A stretch of DNA of 64,000 nucleotides from Crateriforma spongiae (lineage in GTDB: Bacteria; Planctomycetota; Planctomycetia; Pirellulales; Pirellulaceae): assembly GCF_012290005.1 (NCBI RefSeq), contig NZ_JAAXMS010000002.1, forward strand, positions 992,001-1,056,000. Reading direction: 5' to 3'. The position numbers and the translations under genes are program-made. The notes beneath the pieces are model-generated. The model was not told where the DNA came from and did no database searches. It worked only from the letters and a program-made list of their open reading frames with translations. Positions 18,659 to 27,643 of the stretch are shown piece after piece (position 1 is the first letter of the stretch; each line of letters opens with the position of its first letter).

Positions 18659-20050
18659 TCAGGCTTCGTCCGCCGTTGCGATCGCCGTTTGCCAACGCTC
18701 GACCTGGGCCCGCACCTGGTCGGGCGCCGTGCTGCCATAACTGCAAAACGCGTCGACCGCATTGCGGCTGCCCAGGACGTCATAGACGCTGTCATCAATC
18801 TCCGGTGCATGCGACTGGAATACTTCGATCGGCAGGTCGGCCAACGGAACGTCGCGCGACATCGCTTCGCCGACGATGGCACCGACCAAATGATGGGCGG
18901 TCCGTTGTGGCATGCCACGACGGATCATCCATTCCATCAACGTCGTCGCGTCCAGATACCCCTTTTCCAATCGGTCGGCGATCTTTTCCCGATTCAGTTC
19001 GCTTTCGCGGACCATCGGCGCGGCCAATTCCAACATCGCTTCGACCGTGTCAAATGAATCGAACAACGGTGGCTTGTCTTCCTGCAAATCGCGGTTGTAC
19101 GCCAACGGCAGATTTTTGACCAACAGCATCAACGTTTGCAGATTGCCCATCACCCGGGCGGACTTGCCACGGGTCAATTCCAGGGTGTCGGGATTGATCT
19201 TTTGCGGCATGATGCTGCTGCCGGTGCAGAACGCTTGGGGCAAACGGATGAAATCAAATTCAACGGTGCTCCACAAAATCCATTCCTCCGCCCATCCGCT
19301 CAGGTGCAACGCGATGGTTGACAGCACGAACGCGGATTCGATCAAGAAATCACGATCACTGCTGGTGTCCAAACTGTTGGCCGTCGGCGAATCAAACCCC
19401 AATGCCGCGGCGGTTTGATCACGATCGATCGGTAACGTGGTGCCGGCCACCGCGGCGACGCCCAGGCTGCACTGGTTCACCCGTCGACGACAATCGGCGA
19501 CACGCTCGCGATCACGCGCAAACTTTTCGACATAAGCCAACCAATAATGCGGCGCCAAAACCGGTTGGGCACGCTGCAGGTGGGTGTAGGCGGGCAAGAT
19601 ACAGTCGAAATCGGCTTCGCACCGCGACAGAAACGCACGCTGTAAATCGGCCAGCAAGGCGTCCACGCGATCCAGTGCGTCGCGAACCCACAGACGGGTG
19701 TCGGTGCTGACCTGGTCATTGCGACTGCGGGCGGTGTGCAGCTTGCGTCCGACATCGCCCAGACGCTCGATCAACGCCTGTTCGATGTGCATGTGGATGT
19801 CTTCCAGTTCGAAACGAAACGGCATCTTGCCGGCTTCGATCTCCGCACCAATCTCCGTCAACGCATCCCGGATTTGCTGAAATTCCTGGGAGCTGATCAG
19901 CCCGACGGTCGACAGCATTTCGGCATGCGCGATGCTGCCGCGGATGTCGTGACGGTAAAGACGCGAATCGAAACTGATGCTTTCCGCATAAGCTTCGAGA
20001 CGTTGATCGGTGTCGGCGGCGAACACGCCGCTGCGCGATGGACTTGCCAC
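18659..20050 (-). CDS. argH: Argininosuccinate lyase
   Basis: 463 residues, the standard ArgH length. Cleaves argininosuccinate to arginine and fumarate in the last step of arginine synthesis. The fumarase/lyase-superfamily signature GSSIMPQKINPD is intact, as are HTARSRNDQVSTDTRLW and the substrate-binding TSSDRDF. The frame runs open far upstream, but the protein similarity starts at VASPSRSGVFAADTDQRL, so GTG at 20050 is the likely start. Divergent from the exported unknown, which begins 93 bp away. No other arg gene in the window. Confidence 0.95.
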   Translation of the reverse strand: MASPSRSGVFAADTDQRLEAYAESISFDSRLYRHDIRGSIAHAEMLSTVGLISSQEFQQIRDALTEIGAEIEAGKMPFRFELEDIHMHIEQALIERLGDVGRKLHTARSRNDQVSTDTRLWVRDALDRVDALLADLQRAFLSRCEADFDCILPAYTHLQRAQPVLAPHYWLAYVEKFARDRERVADCRRRVNQCSLGVAAVAGTTLPIDRDQTAAALGFDSPTANSLDTSSDRDFLIESAFVLSTIALHLSGWAEEWILWSTVEFDFIRLPQAFCTGSSIMPQKINPDTLELTRGKSARVMGNLQTLMLLVKNLPLAYNRDLQEDKPPLFDSFDTVEAMLELAAPMVRESELNREKIADRLEKGYLDATTLMEWMIRRGMPQRTAHHLVGAIVGEAMSRDVPLADLPIEVFQSHAPEIDDSVYDVLGSRNAVDAFCSYGSTAPDQVRAQVERWQTAIATADEA

Positions 20051-20143
20051 TGGATTGACTGTTCCCAAGGTTCGGCCGGATGAATAATGTGGACTGCGAC
20101 CAAGCAGTATGACCGCGACGCCCCCACACCCAAAGACCACGCG

Positions 20144-22843
20144 ATGCGTTTGCCATCGATTCTGTTTTCTGTGACCTGCACGGCTTGGATGCTGGTGGCA
20201 TCCGCCCCGACCGCCGTCGCGGTCGATATCCTGGCCACGGCCATCCCAGGGTCCCCGTTCGGCGTGGCCACCGTCGAAATCCCGTTGCCGGTCCCGGTCG
20301 TCGGCGAACCGTTGCCGCCGCTGAGCGTCGACGAAGCATCCGGTCGGGTGTTCTACCCGATCGCCGAAGACACCCGAGTCGACACCGCCGTGCGGCCGTC
20401 CGATCGCCCCCTGCCGCCACAGGGGCGCGGCCGCTTGTTGGGACGGCTGGGAAACCTGATTCGTGAAATCGCCAGCGATGAAGAACCGCTGCAACAAACC
20501 GTCGCCCGCCGCGTGACGTTCTTGTTCAAAGGCGATGGCCCTCTGGTGATCACGCTGGCCGATTCGCGTGGCTCGATCGGAACCTATGACATCGTGCCGA
20601 CCCCGGACCCGGCGACGCACGCGGCGATGCTGAACCAATGGTGGTCGGTCTACACCGACGCGGCCAAGCGACAAATTGAATCGGCCGACTATCCGACTTA
20701 CGTGGAAGACTATCTGGTGGCCATGCTGGCCGGCCGATTGAATCTGCCGCTTCCCGATTGGTACTTGGCCGAAGACGATTCCGAAGCAGCGTTGACCGAT
20801 ACGTTGAAATTGATCGGCGGTGCCACCGATGTGGCGCAGCGGATATATCGCGAAGCCGCCGCAGGAATACGGGACACCACCGGCGGTATGGACCAGACCC
20901 TGCCCGCGCCGCCGGCATGGTTGCCACCCGACGTGCCACCGGGCACCGACGATGTGCCCACCGAACCGATCGCGGATCGTGTCCCGCCGGAATGTTTCTA
21001 CATTCGCTATGGATCTTTCGCGAACTATCTGTGGTTCCGCGATCTGTCGGAAGAATACGGCGGCGACCTATCCCGCATGATCACGCTGTCGGGGATCCAG
21101 CAACTGGGATCGCTGCAACTGGAAAAGCAGCTGCACCTGCAGACGAACGAACTGTCACGGATGTTGGGGCCGACGGTCATCAAGGACCAAGCCCTGGTCG
21201 GCCGCGATCTGTTCCTGGGTGACGGCGCGACGATGGGTGTGCTGTTCGAACCGATCAACACGTTTTTGCTGCGAACATCCATCAACCAAGACCGCACATC
21301 ACTGGCCGCTTCGGACGACGCGGTCACGCTGACCGACGTCGACATCGCCGGTCAGAAAGCGACCCTGCTGCGCAGCGCGGACAATCAAATCCGGTCCTTC
21401 ATGGTCGAATACGACGGGTACATCTTCGTCACCAACAGCGAAACGTTGGCCCGGCGGTTTGTCGAAGTCGGCAAGTCGGGTGATTCCTTGGCACAGACAC
21501 CGTCTTTCCGCTTCGCCCGCCAATTGATGCCACTGACACGTAACGACACGATCTTTGCCTATTTCTCCCCAGCGATGCTGCAGGGCCTGGTCGCGCCGGA
21601 CAACATGATCGAACTGCGACGCCGCATGCATGCCGAATCGGACATCGCATTGGTGCACGTCGCTCGCCTTGCCGCGGCCGCCGAAGGCAGCCCCGCGCGA
21701 TCGATTGCCCAGTTGACCGACGCCGGGTACTTGCCGGCGGGTTTTTCCAAGCGGGCCGACGGCAGCAGCGTCTTTGAAATCGGCGACGACATCATGGACA
21801 CCAAACGAGGCGCCCGTGGTTACTTTCTGCCGATCGCGGACGCATCGGTCGACAAGGTCACCGGGGAAGAAGCCCGCTGGTATGAACGGATCGCCGATGA
21901 CTATTCGACACGCTTCCGACAACTTGATCCGATCATGGCCGGCATCCAGCGGACCCAACTGGAGGACGGATCGGGTAACGAACGCTTGACCGCGCACGTC
22001 GAAATCGCACCTTGGAGCCCTGAGAAATACGGCACCATCGCCCAACAGCTCGGGCCGCCCACCAACGTCGCGATGGATTTCGCTCCCGATGACATCGTCG
22101 CCGTGCAAGCTCACGTGGCCAGCGAATTGCTGGGGCCGCCCACGCATCTGTTCGTCGGCATCAAGGATTCGATCCCGCCGCAACCCGACGATTTTGATGG
22201 GCTGATCGCAACGTACCGGGCTTTGAAATCGCTGCCGGCTTACCTGGGTGCGTGGCCGCAACCGGGCGCGCTCGATCGCCTGCCCTTGGGTCTGGGACGC
22301 GGCGTCCCGGTCAGCCCCGGAATGAGTCGATTGATCGGCGGCGTGTATCGCTACACCGGCGGTGGATTCAGCGTCCTCAGCTTCTATCCCGATTTGTTAC
22401 AAGCCAGTTTGCCACACATGGGAGCGATCGAAGTGGACGATCGCGCCCAAGTCCGCGCCCACATCGGCGATCTTAGCGAAAGCTTGTTGAAACACTGGGT
22501 CAACGACCAGCTTTATCAACGGGCCGCAGTCGGCAGCCAAAGCGGCGCCAATTTCCTGAACCTCCTCTCACGACAACTACGCGTTGCACCGGAGCAAGCG
22601 TCACCGTCCGCCGAATTGATCTTGGGTGGTCCACTACAGTGCCCGCTGGGCGGCCGGTATGAACATTCCCCCACGCATCACCAGTGGGTCAGCACTCGTT
22701 GGGGCAACCGAACAGCCGCCGACACGATGCCCGACGACTACGTCGCCCCCATCATGCAGTGGTTCCGTGGCGCCGACGCGAAGTTGACTCAGTACGACGA
22801 TCGCGTGGTCGTCGACGCGGTCGTGGATGTGGCCCGACAATAA
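20144..22843 (+). CDS. Large exported protein of unknown function
   Basis: About 899 residues from ATG 20144, chosen because a clean signal peptide follows (MRLPSILFSVTCTAWMLVAS, cleavage after APTAVA); an in-frame ATG at 20087 would bury it. No family recognised. Visible features are a Pro/Arg-rich region (about 90-115), a helical repeat-free body with many short motifs typical of a soluble periplasmic protein, GPTVIKDQALVGRDLFLGDG near residue 340, and a C-terminal part with HWVNDQLYQRA. No transmembrane segment after the signal. I recall such long exported proteins as common in Pirellulaceae, without known role. Confidence 0.8.
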   Translation: MRLPSILFSVTCTAWMLVASAPTAVAVDILATAIPGSPFGVATVEIPLPVPVVGEPLPPLSVDEASGRVFYPIAEDTRVDTAVRPSDRPLPPQGRGRLLGRLGNLIREIASDEEPLQQTVARRVTFLFKGDGPLVITLADSRGSIGTYDIVPTPDPATHAAMLNQWWSVYTDAAKRQIESADYPTYVEDYLVAMLAGRLNLPLPDWYLAEDDSEAALTDTLKLIGGATDVAQRIYREAAAGIRDTTGGMDQTLPAPPAWLPPDVPPGTDDVPTEPIADRVPPECFYIRYGSFANYLWFRDLSEEYGGDLSRMITLSGIQQLGSLQLEKQLHLQTNELSRMLGPTVIKDQALVGRDLFLGDGATMGVLFEPINTFLLRTSINQDRTSLAASDDAVTLTDVDIAGQKATLLRSADNQIRSFMVEYDGYIFVTNSETLARRFVEVGKSGDSLAQTPSFRFARQLMPLTRNDTIFAYFSPAMLQGLVAPDNMIELRRRMHAESDIALVHVARLAAAAEGSPARSIAQLTDAGYLPAGFSKRADGSSVFEIGDDIMDTKRGARGYFLPIADASVDKVTGEEARWYERIADDYSTRFRQLDPIMAGIQRTQLEDGSGNERLTAHVEIAPWSPEKYGTIAQQLGPPTNVAMDFAPDDIVAVQAHVASELLGPPTHLFVGIKDSIPPQPDDFDGLIATYRALKSLPAYLGAWPQPGALDRLPLGLGRGVPVSPGMSRLIGGVYRYTGGGFSVLSFYPDLLQASLPHMGAIEVDDRAQVRAHIGDLSESLLKHWVNDQLYQRAAVGSQSGANFLNLLSRQLRVAPEQASPSAELILGGPLQCPLGGRYEHSPTHHQWVSTRWGNRTAADTMPDDYVAPIMQWFRGADAKLTQYDDRVVVDAVVDVARQ

Positions 22844-22928
22844 CCGGCGACAACCACCACCGGCGAATCAGCCAACGGTCGCCCAACGGCCGGTTGATCC
22901 CCTCAATCAATGATCGAAATCGACAGGT

Positions 22929-23786
22929 TCACGACGCCGCAACGCGCCGACCCAAGCCCGCGCGATCCGCCAGCGCATCGGCCACCGCTTGGACGGGTCC
23001 CAGATAGTCGCCCACGACGAACGTCACGTCGCGATGACGTACGTTTGCCTGATCGACTTGGTCTTGGATGGCTTCGTACAACCGCCCCATGAACAACAGG
23101 TGTGGCTGGACAATGATCCGACGGGGACGCCGCATCGAAACGACGCGATCAATCACCTCGGGCAGTCGTGGCTGTGCCATCGCGTAGAAAGCGGTATCAA
23201 AGGTCACGTCCGGAAAGCGTCGTGCGACGACCTCGGTCAACACCCGCATGTCCGCTTGGGCACAAGGGTCATGGCTGCCACGCCCGACCATGATCACCGC
23301 AGTTTCCGAAATCGGCGTGTCTTCCATGCCAATGGCATTGGTACCGGAAACCGTTCGGTCCCGGCCGATCCGGGCTGCGGGAATACCACACTGTGCGATG
23401 CGGTGCGCGACCCAGCGGATCAGGTCCGCCTGACGACTGATCGGTCCGCACTGGTCCCAGATGACACCTGGGGTCTGCAACGCGGCCGCCGCAACCGCTT
23501 CGGGAATGTCTTGCTTGGCGTGCCCGGCGGCGAACAACAACAGCGGTGCGACGCGCACGTGCCCGACACCTTGATCGACCAGGCACTGCCATGCATCTGA
23601 AATGGTCGGCGTCTGAAATTCCAGCAAAGCCTCGGCCACCGGCCGGGGTGCCATCCGTTGACGCACCAATTCGGCTAGCCGAAAAAATTCCTCGGTGCCC
23701 CGCCGGTCGCGGGTGCCGTGGCCGATCAGCAACAGACCGGCCGATTCATCGGCGTCGGAAAGCTTATCCAAAGGTTTCAGCAGCAA
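22929..23786 (-). CDS. cbiX: CbiX-type sirohydrochlorin chelatase, two-domain form
   Basis: About 285 residues. The protein inserts cobalt, iron or nickel into sirohydrochlorin in cobalamin, siroheme or F430-type synthesis. Two related halves are visible: the first has LLLIGHGTRDRRG and FAAGHAKQDIP with both catalytic-type histidines, the second has VGRGSHDP and LLFMGRLYEAIQDQV in which the histidine pattern is reduced. This is the long CbiX arrangement. Start taken as TTG 23786, because similarity begins within 20 residues and there is no ATG or GTG; it lies 5 bp after the HMA gene's stop, so the two are coupled. The metal cannot be assigned from sequence. Confidence 0.85.
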   Translation of the reverse strand: MLLKPLDKLSDADESAGLLLIGHGTRDRRGTEEFFRLAELVRQRMAPRPVAEALLEFQTPTISDAWQCLVDQGVGHVRVAPLLLFAAGHAKQDIPEAVAAAALQTPGVIWDQCGPISRQADLIRWVAHRIAQCGIPAARIGRDRTVSGTNAIGMEDTPISETAVIMVGRGSHDPCAQADMRVLTEVVARRFPDVTFDTAFYAMAQPRLPEVIDRVVSMRRPRRIIVQPHLLFMGRLYEAIQDQVDQANVRHRDVTFVVGDYLGPVQAVADALADRAGLGRRVAAS

Positions 23787-23790
23787 GACG

Positions 23791-24159
23791 TTACTGGACC
23801 ACCGACGAATCCTTGTAACCGGATTCGTCCAATCGGCTGATCGCCGCGGTGACATCGAAACCGGGTTCATAGCTGACGACGACCTGACGGTTGTCCAAGA
23901 TGCCTTCTTCCTTCTGTGCATCCAGTTCGACCGTCTTCACACCGTCGACGGACTCCAAAGCCTTTTTGACTTTGGGATAGCAATTGAATTCACAGTGCAT
24001 GCCGGGGACGGCCACGGTCAGGGTGCCCGAATCGGTCATCACGGCCGGCTTGGCTTCCATGGCCGACTCGGTGGCCTCTTGCTGCGGCGGCATGTTGGCG
24101 ACCGCGATCATGATGCCCAGGGCGGCGACGGCGGCGACAGCGTACAGAACAGGACGCAT
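23791..24159 (-). CDS. Membrane-anchored heavy-metal-associated (HMA) domain protein with CxxxC site
   Basis: 122 residues from ATG 24159, which has a GGAG 6 nt upstream. An N-terminal hydrophobic segment (VLYAVAAVAALGIMIAVA) serves as anchor or signal. The following domain has the HMA fold pattern (VAVPGMHCEFNCYPKVKKALESV, about 50-72, shown in pieces in the frame) ending with the typical ISRLDESGY. The metal site reads MHCEFNC, so three residues separate the cysteines where copper-binding HMA domains have two. Probably binds a soft metal outside the cytoplasm. Operon with the chelatase downstream. Confidence 0.8.
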   Translation of the reverse strand: MRPVLYAVAAVAALGIMIAVANMPPQQEATESAMEAKPAVMTDSGTLTVAVPGMHCEFNCYPKVKKALESVDGVKTVELDAQKEEGILDNRQVVVSYEPGFDVTAAISRLDESGYKDSSVVQ

Positions 24160-24432
24160 AAAAAACTCCGGATAAGCTGGGGAAGATAACAAGGATCGTT
24201 AAACAGCAAGGTCATGCAAAAAATCGTGGGCTTCAAAACACCACCGCGATCCTTCTTCCACGATGACCATTTTTCCCCTGCAAGGCAAGGTTTTGGGTGT
24301 CGAAATCGCATCACTCTTGACCTGAACGGCCCGAATCGGCGATTCCTCGGCAGAACCGAGATTGAACTTGAGCGGAAACACGCGTTTGCCGCAATTTTTC
24401 CGAATTTGCCCCTTTGCCGAGCCCGCAATCCG

Positions 24433-25755
24433 ATGCGAAGCCCCGCCGCCGCATGTCTGATTTGGTGCTGCCTGACTTCGATTCTGGTGGCCCAGAACGG
24501 GTACGGCCCGGTCGCGCCGGCGTATTCGCCGAGTGCTTTTACGACGACGGCCCAGCTGGACCCCTATGCGATGGTCGTCCCGACCGACTACATCGCCTCA
24601 CCGATGGGCGCCTTTCCCGACGGGATCACCGACGGAATGTTGGTCCCCATGGCCAACGACCTGACCGGGCGTTTTTCCGATCGGCTGTGGTTCAGCGCGG
24701 AATACCTGTATTGGCGTCCCGAAGGCATGCACACCCCCGCCCTGGCGACCACCAGCAGCACCGGGACGCCGCAAAACGAAGCCGGCATTCTGGGCTTTCC
24801 CAACACGACCGTTCTGTTCGGCGGACGCAAGATCAACGACGACACCCAAGGCGGCTTTCGTTTGCGTGGCGGCATGTGGTGGACGCCCGCGGCCAACCTG
24901 GGAATCCAGTGGGAATACTTTGACTTGGCCGAACAAGGCGACGGATTCGCGCGGTCCGCCAGCGGAACGACCATCCTGGCCCGCCCGTTCTTTGACACCA
25001 CCAATGACCGCGAAACCGCCCAACTGATCGCCTTTCCCAATCTGGTCGAAGGGCAACTGCGAATCGCCACCCACAGCAAGCTGCGTTCGTTTTCGCTCAG
25101 CGCCCGTGGCGGAATCTGTCCCCGGTGCGACGGTTTGTGCGCTTGCGGCCCCAGCGATCGAATGGACTGGATCGTCGGTTATCGATGCTTGAAGCTGAAT
25201 GATGCGATTCGCTTTGAAGAAAATCTGAATTCCCTGGTCACCGCAACGCCGGGAACCATCGCGCTGAACGAATCGTTCGAATCCAGCAACAAGTTTGATG
25301 GGATCCAATTGGGATTCGTCCGGCGTGTCCATTACCGCAACGTTTGGGGTGAAACACTGATGCGTGTCTCGGTGGGCCGCAACGAACAAACGGTGCAAAT
25401 TTCGGGAACCAGTGATTTGACGGAATTCGGGGTCACCGAAAGCTTCACCGGCGGCTTGCTGGCCCAGCGCAGCAACATCGGCACGCACAGCCGCGATGAA
25501 TTCGTCATGATCCCCGAACTGGGATTCACGCTGGGGTTCCGAGTGACCGATTGGTTGGATGCCACCCTGGGATACACCGTGTTGTATTTCCCGAATGTCG
25601 TTCGCGCCGGTGACCACATCGATACCGACGTGAATCCGAACTTGATCCCCGAAGAAACCGTACCACTGACAGGTTCGCTGCGGCCCCAGTTCTACTTCAA
25701 CGAGACGGACTATTTCGCACACGGGCTAAGCATCGGTGGCGAAATTCGGTTCTAA
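24433..25755 (+). CDS. BBP7-family outer-membrane beta-barrel protein
   Basis: 440 residues from ATG 24433, picked because a signal peptide follows (MRSPAAACLIWCCLTSIL, VAQ). Opens with LWFSAEYLYWRPEGM, the hallmark of the planctomycete BBP7 family, and shows alternating amphipathic strands through the length (for example MWWTPAANLGIQWEYFDL, GFTLGFRVTDWLDATLGYTVLYF) ending in an aromatic terminal strand GGEIRF, as for outer-membrane barrels. A Cys pair cluster CPRCDGLCACG sits mid-protein. Function unknown; divergent from the HMA/chelatase pair with 273 bp between. Confidence 0.88.
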   Translation: MRSPAAACLIWCCLTSILVAQNGYGPVAPAYSPSAFTTTAQLDPYAMVVPTDYIASPMGAFPDGITDGMLVPMANDLTGRFSDRLWFSAEYLYWRPEGMHTPALATTSSTGTPQNEAGILGFPNTTVLFGGRKINDDTQGGFRLRGGMWWTPAANLGIQWEYFDLAEQGDGFARSASGTTILARPFFDTTNDRETAQLIAFPNLVEGQLRIATHSKLRSFSLSARGGICPRCDGLCACGPSDRMDWIVGYRCLKLNDAIRFEENLNSLVTATPGTIALNESFESSNKFDGIQLGFVRRVHYRNVWGETLMRVSVGRNEQTVQISGTSDLTEFGVTESFTGGLLAQRSNIGTHSRDEFVMIPELGFTLGFRVTDWLDATLGYTVLYFPNVVRAGDHIDTDVNPNLIPEETVPLTGSLRPQFYFNETDYFAHGLSIGGEIRF

Positions 25756-25839
25756 TTTCGACAACGGCGGAACCAGGCGTGGCGGGACGATCCGTGCGAC
25801 TCGATTCGTCGCGATTCTTCTGCTTTGATGGTGACTGCC

Positions 25840-26286
25840 ATGTCTGAATCCTTCTCACCGATCCGTGAAATTCTGGTCCCCATGGACTTCAGCGAATGCT
25901 CGGTGTCCGCGCTGAATTTTGCCAAGCGGTTGGCGTCCGCCTGCGATGCACGGTTGCACCTGCTGTATGTCGACGATGACCCGATCTTGATCCAAGAATG
26001 CACGGGCCAAAAGTTTCGGGACGAGCACGAAGACAAGATGGCGATGCGGTTCATCGAGCACCTGACCGCACAGGAACGCGAAACGTTTGACGTCCAACTT
26101 TCGGTACGTCTGGGCACGGCCAGCCACGAAATCGTCAAGTACGCCGAAGAACGCGACATCGACATGATCGTGATCGGTAACGTCGGACGGTCGATGGTTT
26201 CCACCGTCTTGTTGGGTAGCGTGACCAGCCACGTCATCGCCGGCGCCAAATGCCCGGTCACGTCGGTCAAAGTCGGCCAAGCCTGA
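25840..26286 (+). CDS. Universal stress protein (UspA family), ATP-binding type
   Basis: 148 residues from ATG 25840 (an ATG at 25828 is equally open; MSESFSPIREILVPMDFS fits the family N-terminus). One Usp domain with the ATP-binding pattern GNVGRS...LLGSVT, that is G-2X-G-9X-G-S, so it probably binds ATP. Single domain, cytoplasmic. Ends in a run of three 24-bp imperfect repeats that each carry an in-frame TGA. Confidence 0.93.
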   Translation: MSESFSPIREILVPMDFSECSVSALNFAKRLASACDARLHLLYVDDDPILIQECTGQKFRDEHEDKMAMRFIEHLTAQERETFDVQLSVRLGTASHEIVKYAEERDIDMIVIGNVGRSMVSTVLLGSVTSHVIAGAKCPVTSVKVGQA

Positions 26287-26348
26287 TCGGGCGGCAGGGC
26301 CCAAGCCTGATCGCGTTGCAGGGCCCAGGGCTGATCCGACGGGCAACA
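26275..26348. repeat. Three imperfect 24-bp repeats across the usp stop codon
   Basis: CCAAGCCTGATCG at 26277 recurs at 26301 and, with changes, at 26325 (CCAGGGCTGATCC). The period is exactly 24, a multiple of three, so each copy presents TGA in frame after the true stop. Confidence 0.75.
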
Positions 26349-26888
26349 CAATTGCGGATCGACCACCACCGATCTTCACAAAGGGTGGCGGTTTTCGCGG
26401 ACCGGTCGGCTGGATTCTTTTGCCGCGTCTGAGGCAGTTCGCCGCTTCCGATCGCCCAGACACTTCGATTGCCCCGAACTGGGCGGGGAATTGTCGAGAA
26501 TTGGTGGGTGCCGATCGTAGACAATCTGGATTCCGCACATCGCGCGATTTCGGTGCCGCTTTGGGCAAGCCGATCTTGGCGGGGCGATGCTGCGGTCCGC
26601 GAAGATGCTGCGAAAGCCCCCCGGCGACGCGACGTTCCCATGGCAAAGCCGGCGGAAGCTGCGATTTGCCTCCTCCGAGCCTCAACTTTTCAGTGCCATG
26701 TGGTGCCCCCACGTCATACCTGCCGGCCGACGAATCCGTCATAATGGCCGCGTGTTTGGCCGACACACCGCTCGCCACTGCCCCACCGGCTCCCGCCACG
26801 CCCCACCGGCCCTCATGGTGACGTGCTGCAACGCCCCTGCTTCCGCACCGCATCTTCACCCTGCGACTCTTCGTCCCCCGTCAAACGC

Positions 26889-26917
26889 TTGACGACGCGC
26901 GAGGGACCCTTCATATT
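26889..26917 (+). promoter_or_regulatory. Putative sigma-70 promoter of the GntR-led operon
   Basis: TTGACG (26889-26894) and CATATT (26912-26917) with 17-bp spacing, five and four of six consensus bases. Predicted start site near 26924, about 47 nt before the GntR ATG. Confidence 0.5.
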
Positions 26918-26932
26918 GTTAACTGTTGACAA
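26916..26932. promoter_or_regulatory. Palindromic operator candidate (TTGTTAACTGTTGACAA)
   Basis: 17-bp imperfect palindrome, 14 of 17 positions symmetric about T26924. It overlaps the -10 box and predicted start site, the place expected for autorepression by the adjacent FCD-type GntR protein. FadR-subfamily operators are often short palindromes of this kind. Confidence 0.5.
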
Positions 26933-26970
26933 CCTGGCCGTTGTCGCCACTCATTGCTGAGGCTTTCATC

Positions 26971-27573
26971 ATGGGCTCGCTTCCACGCACCATCCGCGAA
27001 CAAGTCACCAACGAAATTCGCGATCAATTGGTCACGGGCCAGTTCCCCGCCGGCACCACGCTTCGTGAAACCGATCTGGCCGAACGCTTCGGCGTCAGCC
27101 GCGGTCCGATTCGCGATGCCTTTCTGCAATTGTCCAACGAAGGTTTTTTGACTTACCAGGCCAACCGCGGCGTCACCGTTCGGCACCCGCCGGATCCCGA
27201 GGACCGCGAATTGATCACGTCGCTTCGCAAGCAATTGGAAACGCATGTGATTCAAAAGGGCCTGGGCGACTTAACCGACGCCCAGATCGCAAAGATCAAA
27301 GACGCTTTGGATCACTTGCAGTCGGCCTGTGAACAGGGTGACGTTGCCCGCATCGCGCGTCGCGATATCCAGTTCCATGAAGCCTTTTTGACCGCCTGCG
27401 GTGGCGAAGACCTTTTGCCCGCTTGGCGTCACCTGTGCTCGCGCATGTTGCTGACCTACACGCGTCTGACGGACTACATGAAAGTCTTTCACGAACACGT
27501 CGTGATTTTCGATGCACTTCAGGATCGCAAGAAAGCGGCGGCAATCACGGCCATCAAAGCCAACATCCGTTGA
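26971..27573 (+). CDS. GntR-family transcription regulator, FadR/FCD subfamily
   Basis: 200 residues from ATG 26971, preceded by GAGG at 8-9 nt. The N-terminal winged HTH has TLRETDLAERFGVSRGPIRD (about 28-47). The C-terminal FCD ligand domain is helical, with histidine-containing metal-site candidates at FHEAFLTACGG and FHEHVVIFDAL. FCD regulators often respond to sugar acids or organic acids, fitting its position at the head of a sugar-acid catabolic run. Predicted to repress itself and the genes downstream, and to release DNA when bound by a pathway intermediate such as an aldonate or 2-keto-3-deoxy acid. Confidence 0.9.
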   Translation: MGSLPRTIREQVTNEIRDQLVTGQFPAGTTLRETDLAERFGVSRGPIRDAFLQLSNEGFLTYQANRGVTVRHPPDPEDRELITSLRKQLETHVIQKGLGDLTDAQIAKIKDALDHLQSACEQGDVARIARRDIQFHEAFLTACGGEDLLPAWRHLCSRMLLTYTRLTDYMKVFHEHVVIFDALQDRKKAAAITAIKANIR

Positions 27574-27643
27574 TACCTTTGGCGGCACATTCCCCCCCAT
27601 GGCCGCCGAAGCCCCACCTCCCCACGATTGACAGGCTTCTCCC

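Larger units (their letters stand above)
26287..26970. other. Long intergenic region, usp to GntR
   Basis: 684 bp. It holds the repeats after the usp stop, then about 530 bp without a credible coding frame (the open frames are Arg/Pro/Cys-rich and lack coding bias), and at its right end a plausible promoter and operator for the carbohydrate locus. Confidence 0.5.

Noticed and set aside
26420-26821. 133-residue open frame in the usp-GntR gap
   Set aside because: Cys/Arg/Pro-rich with no start context, no family motif and no coding bias; treated as chance.
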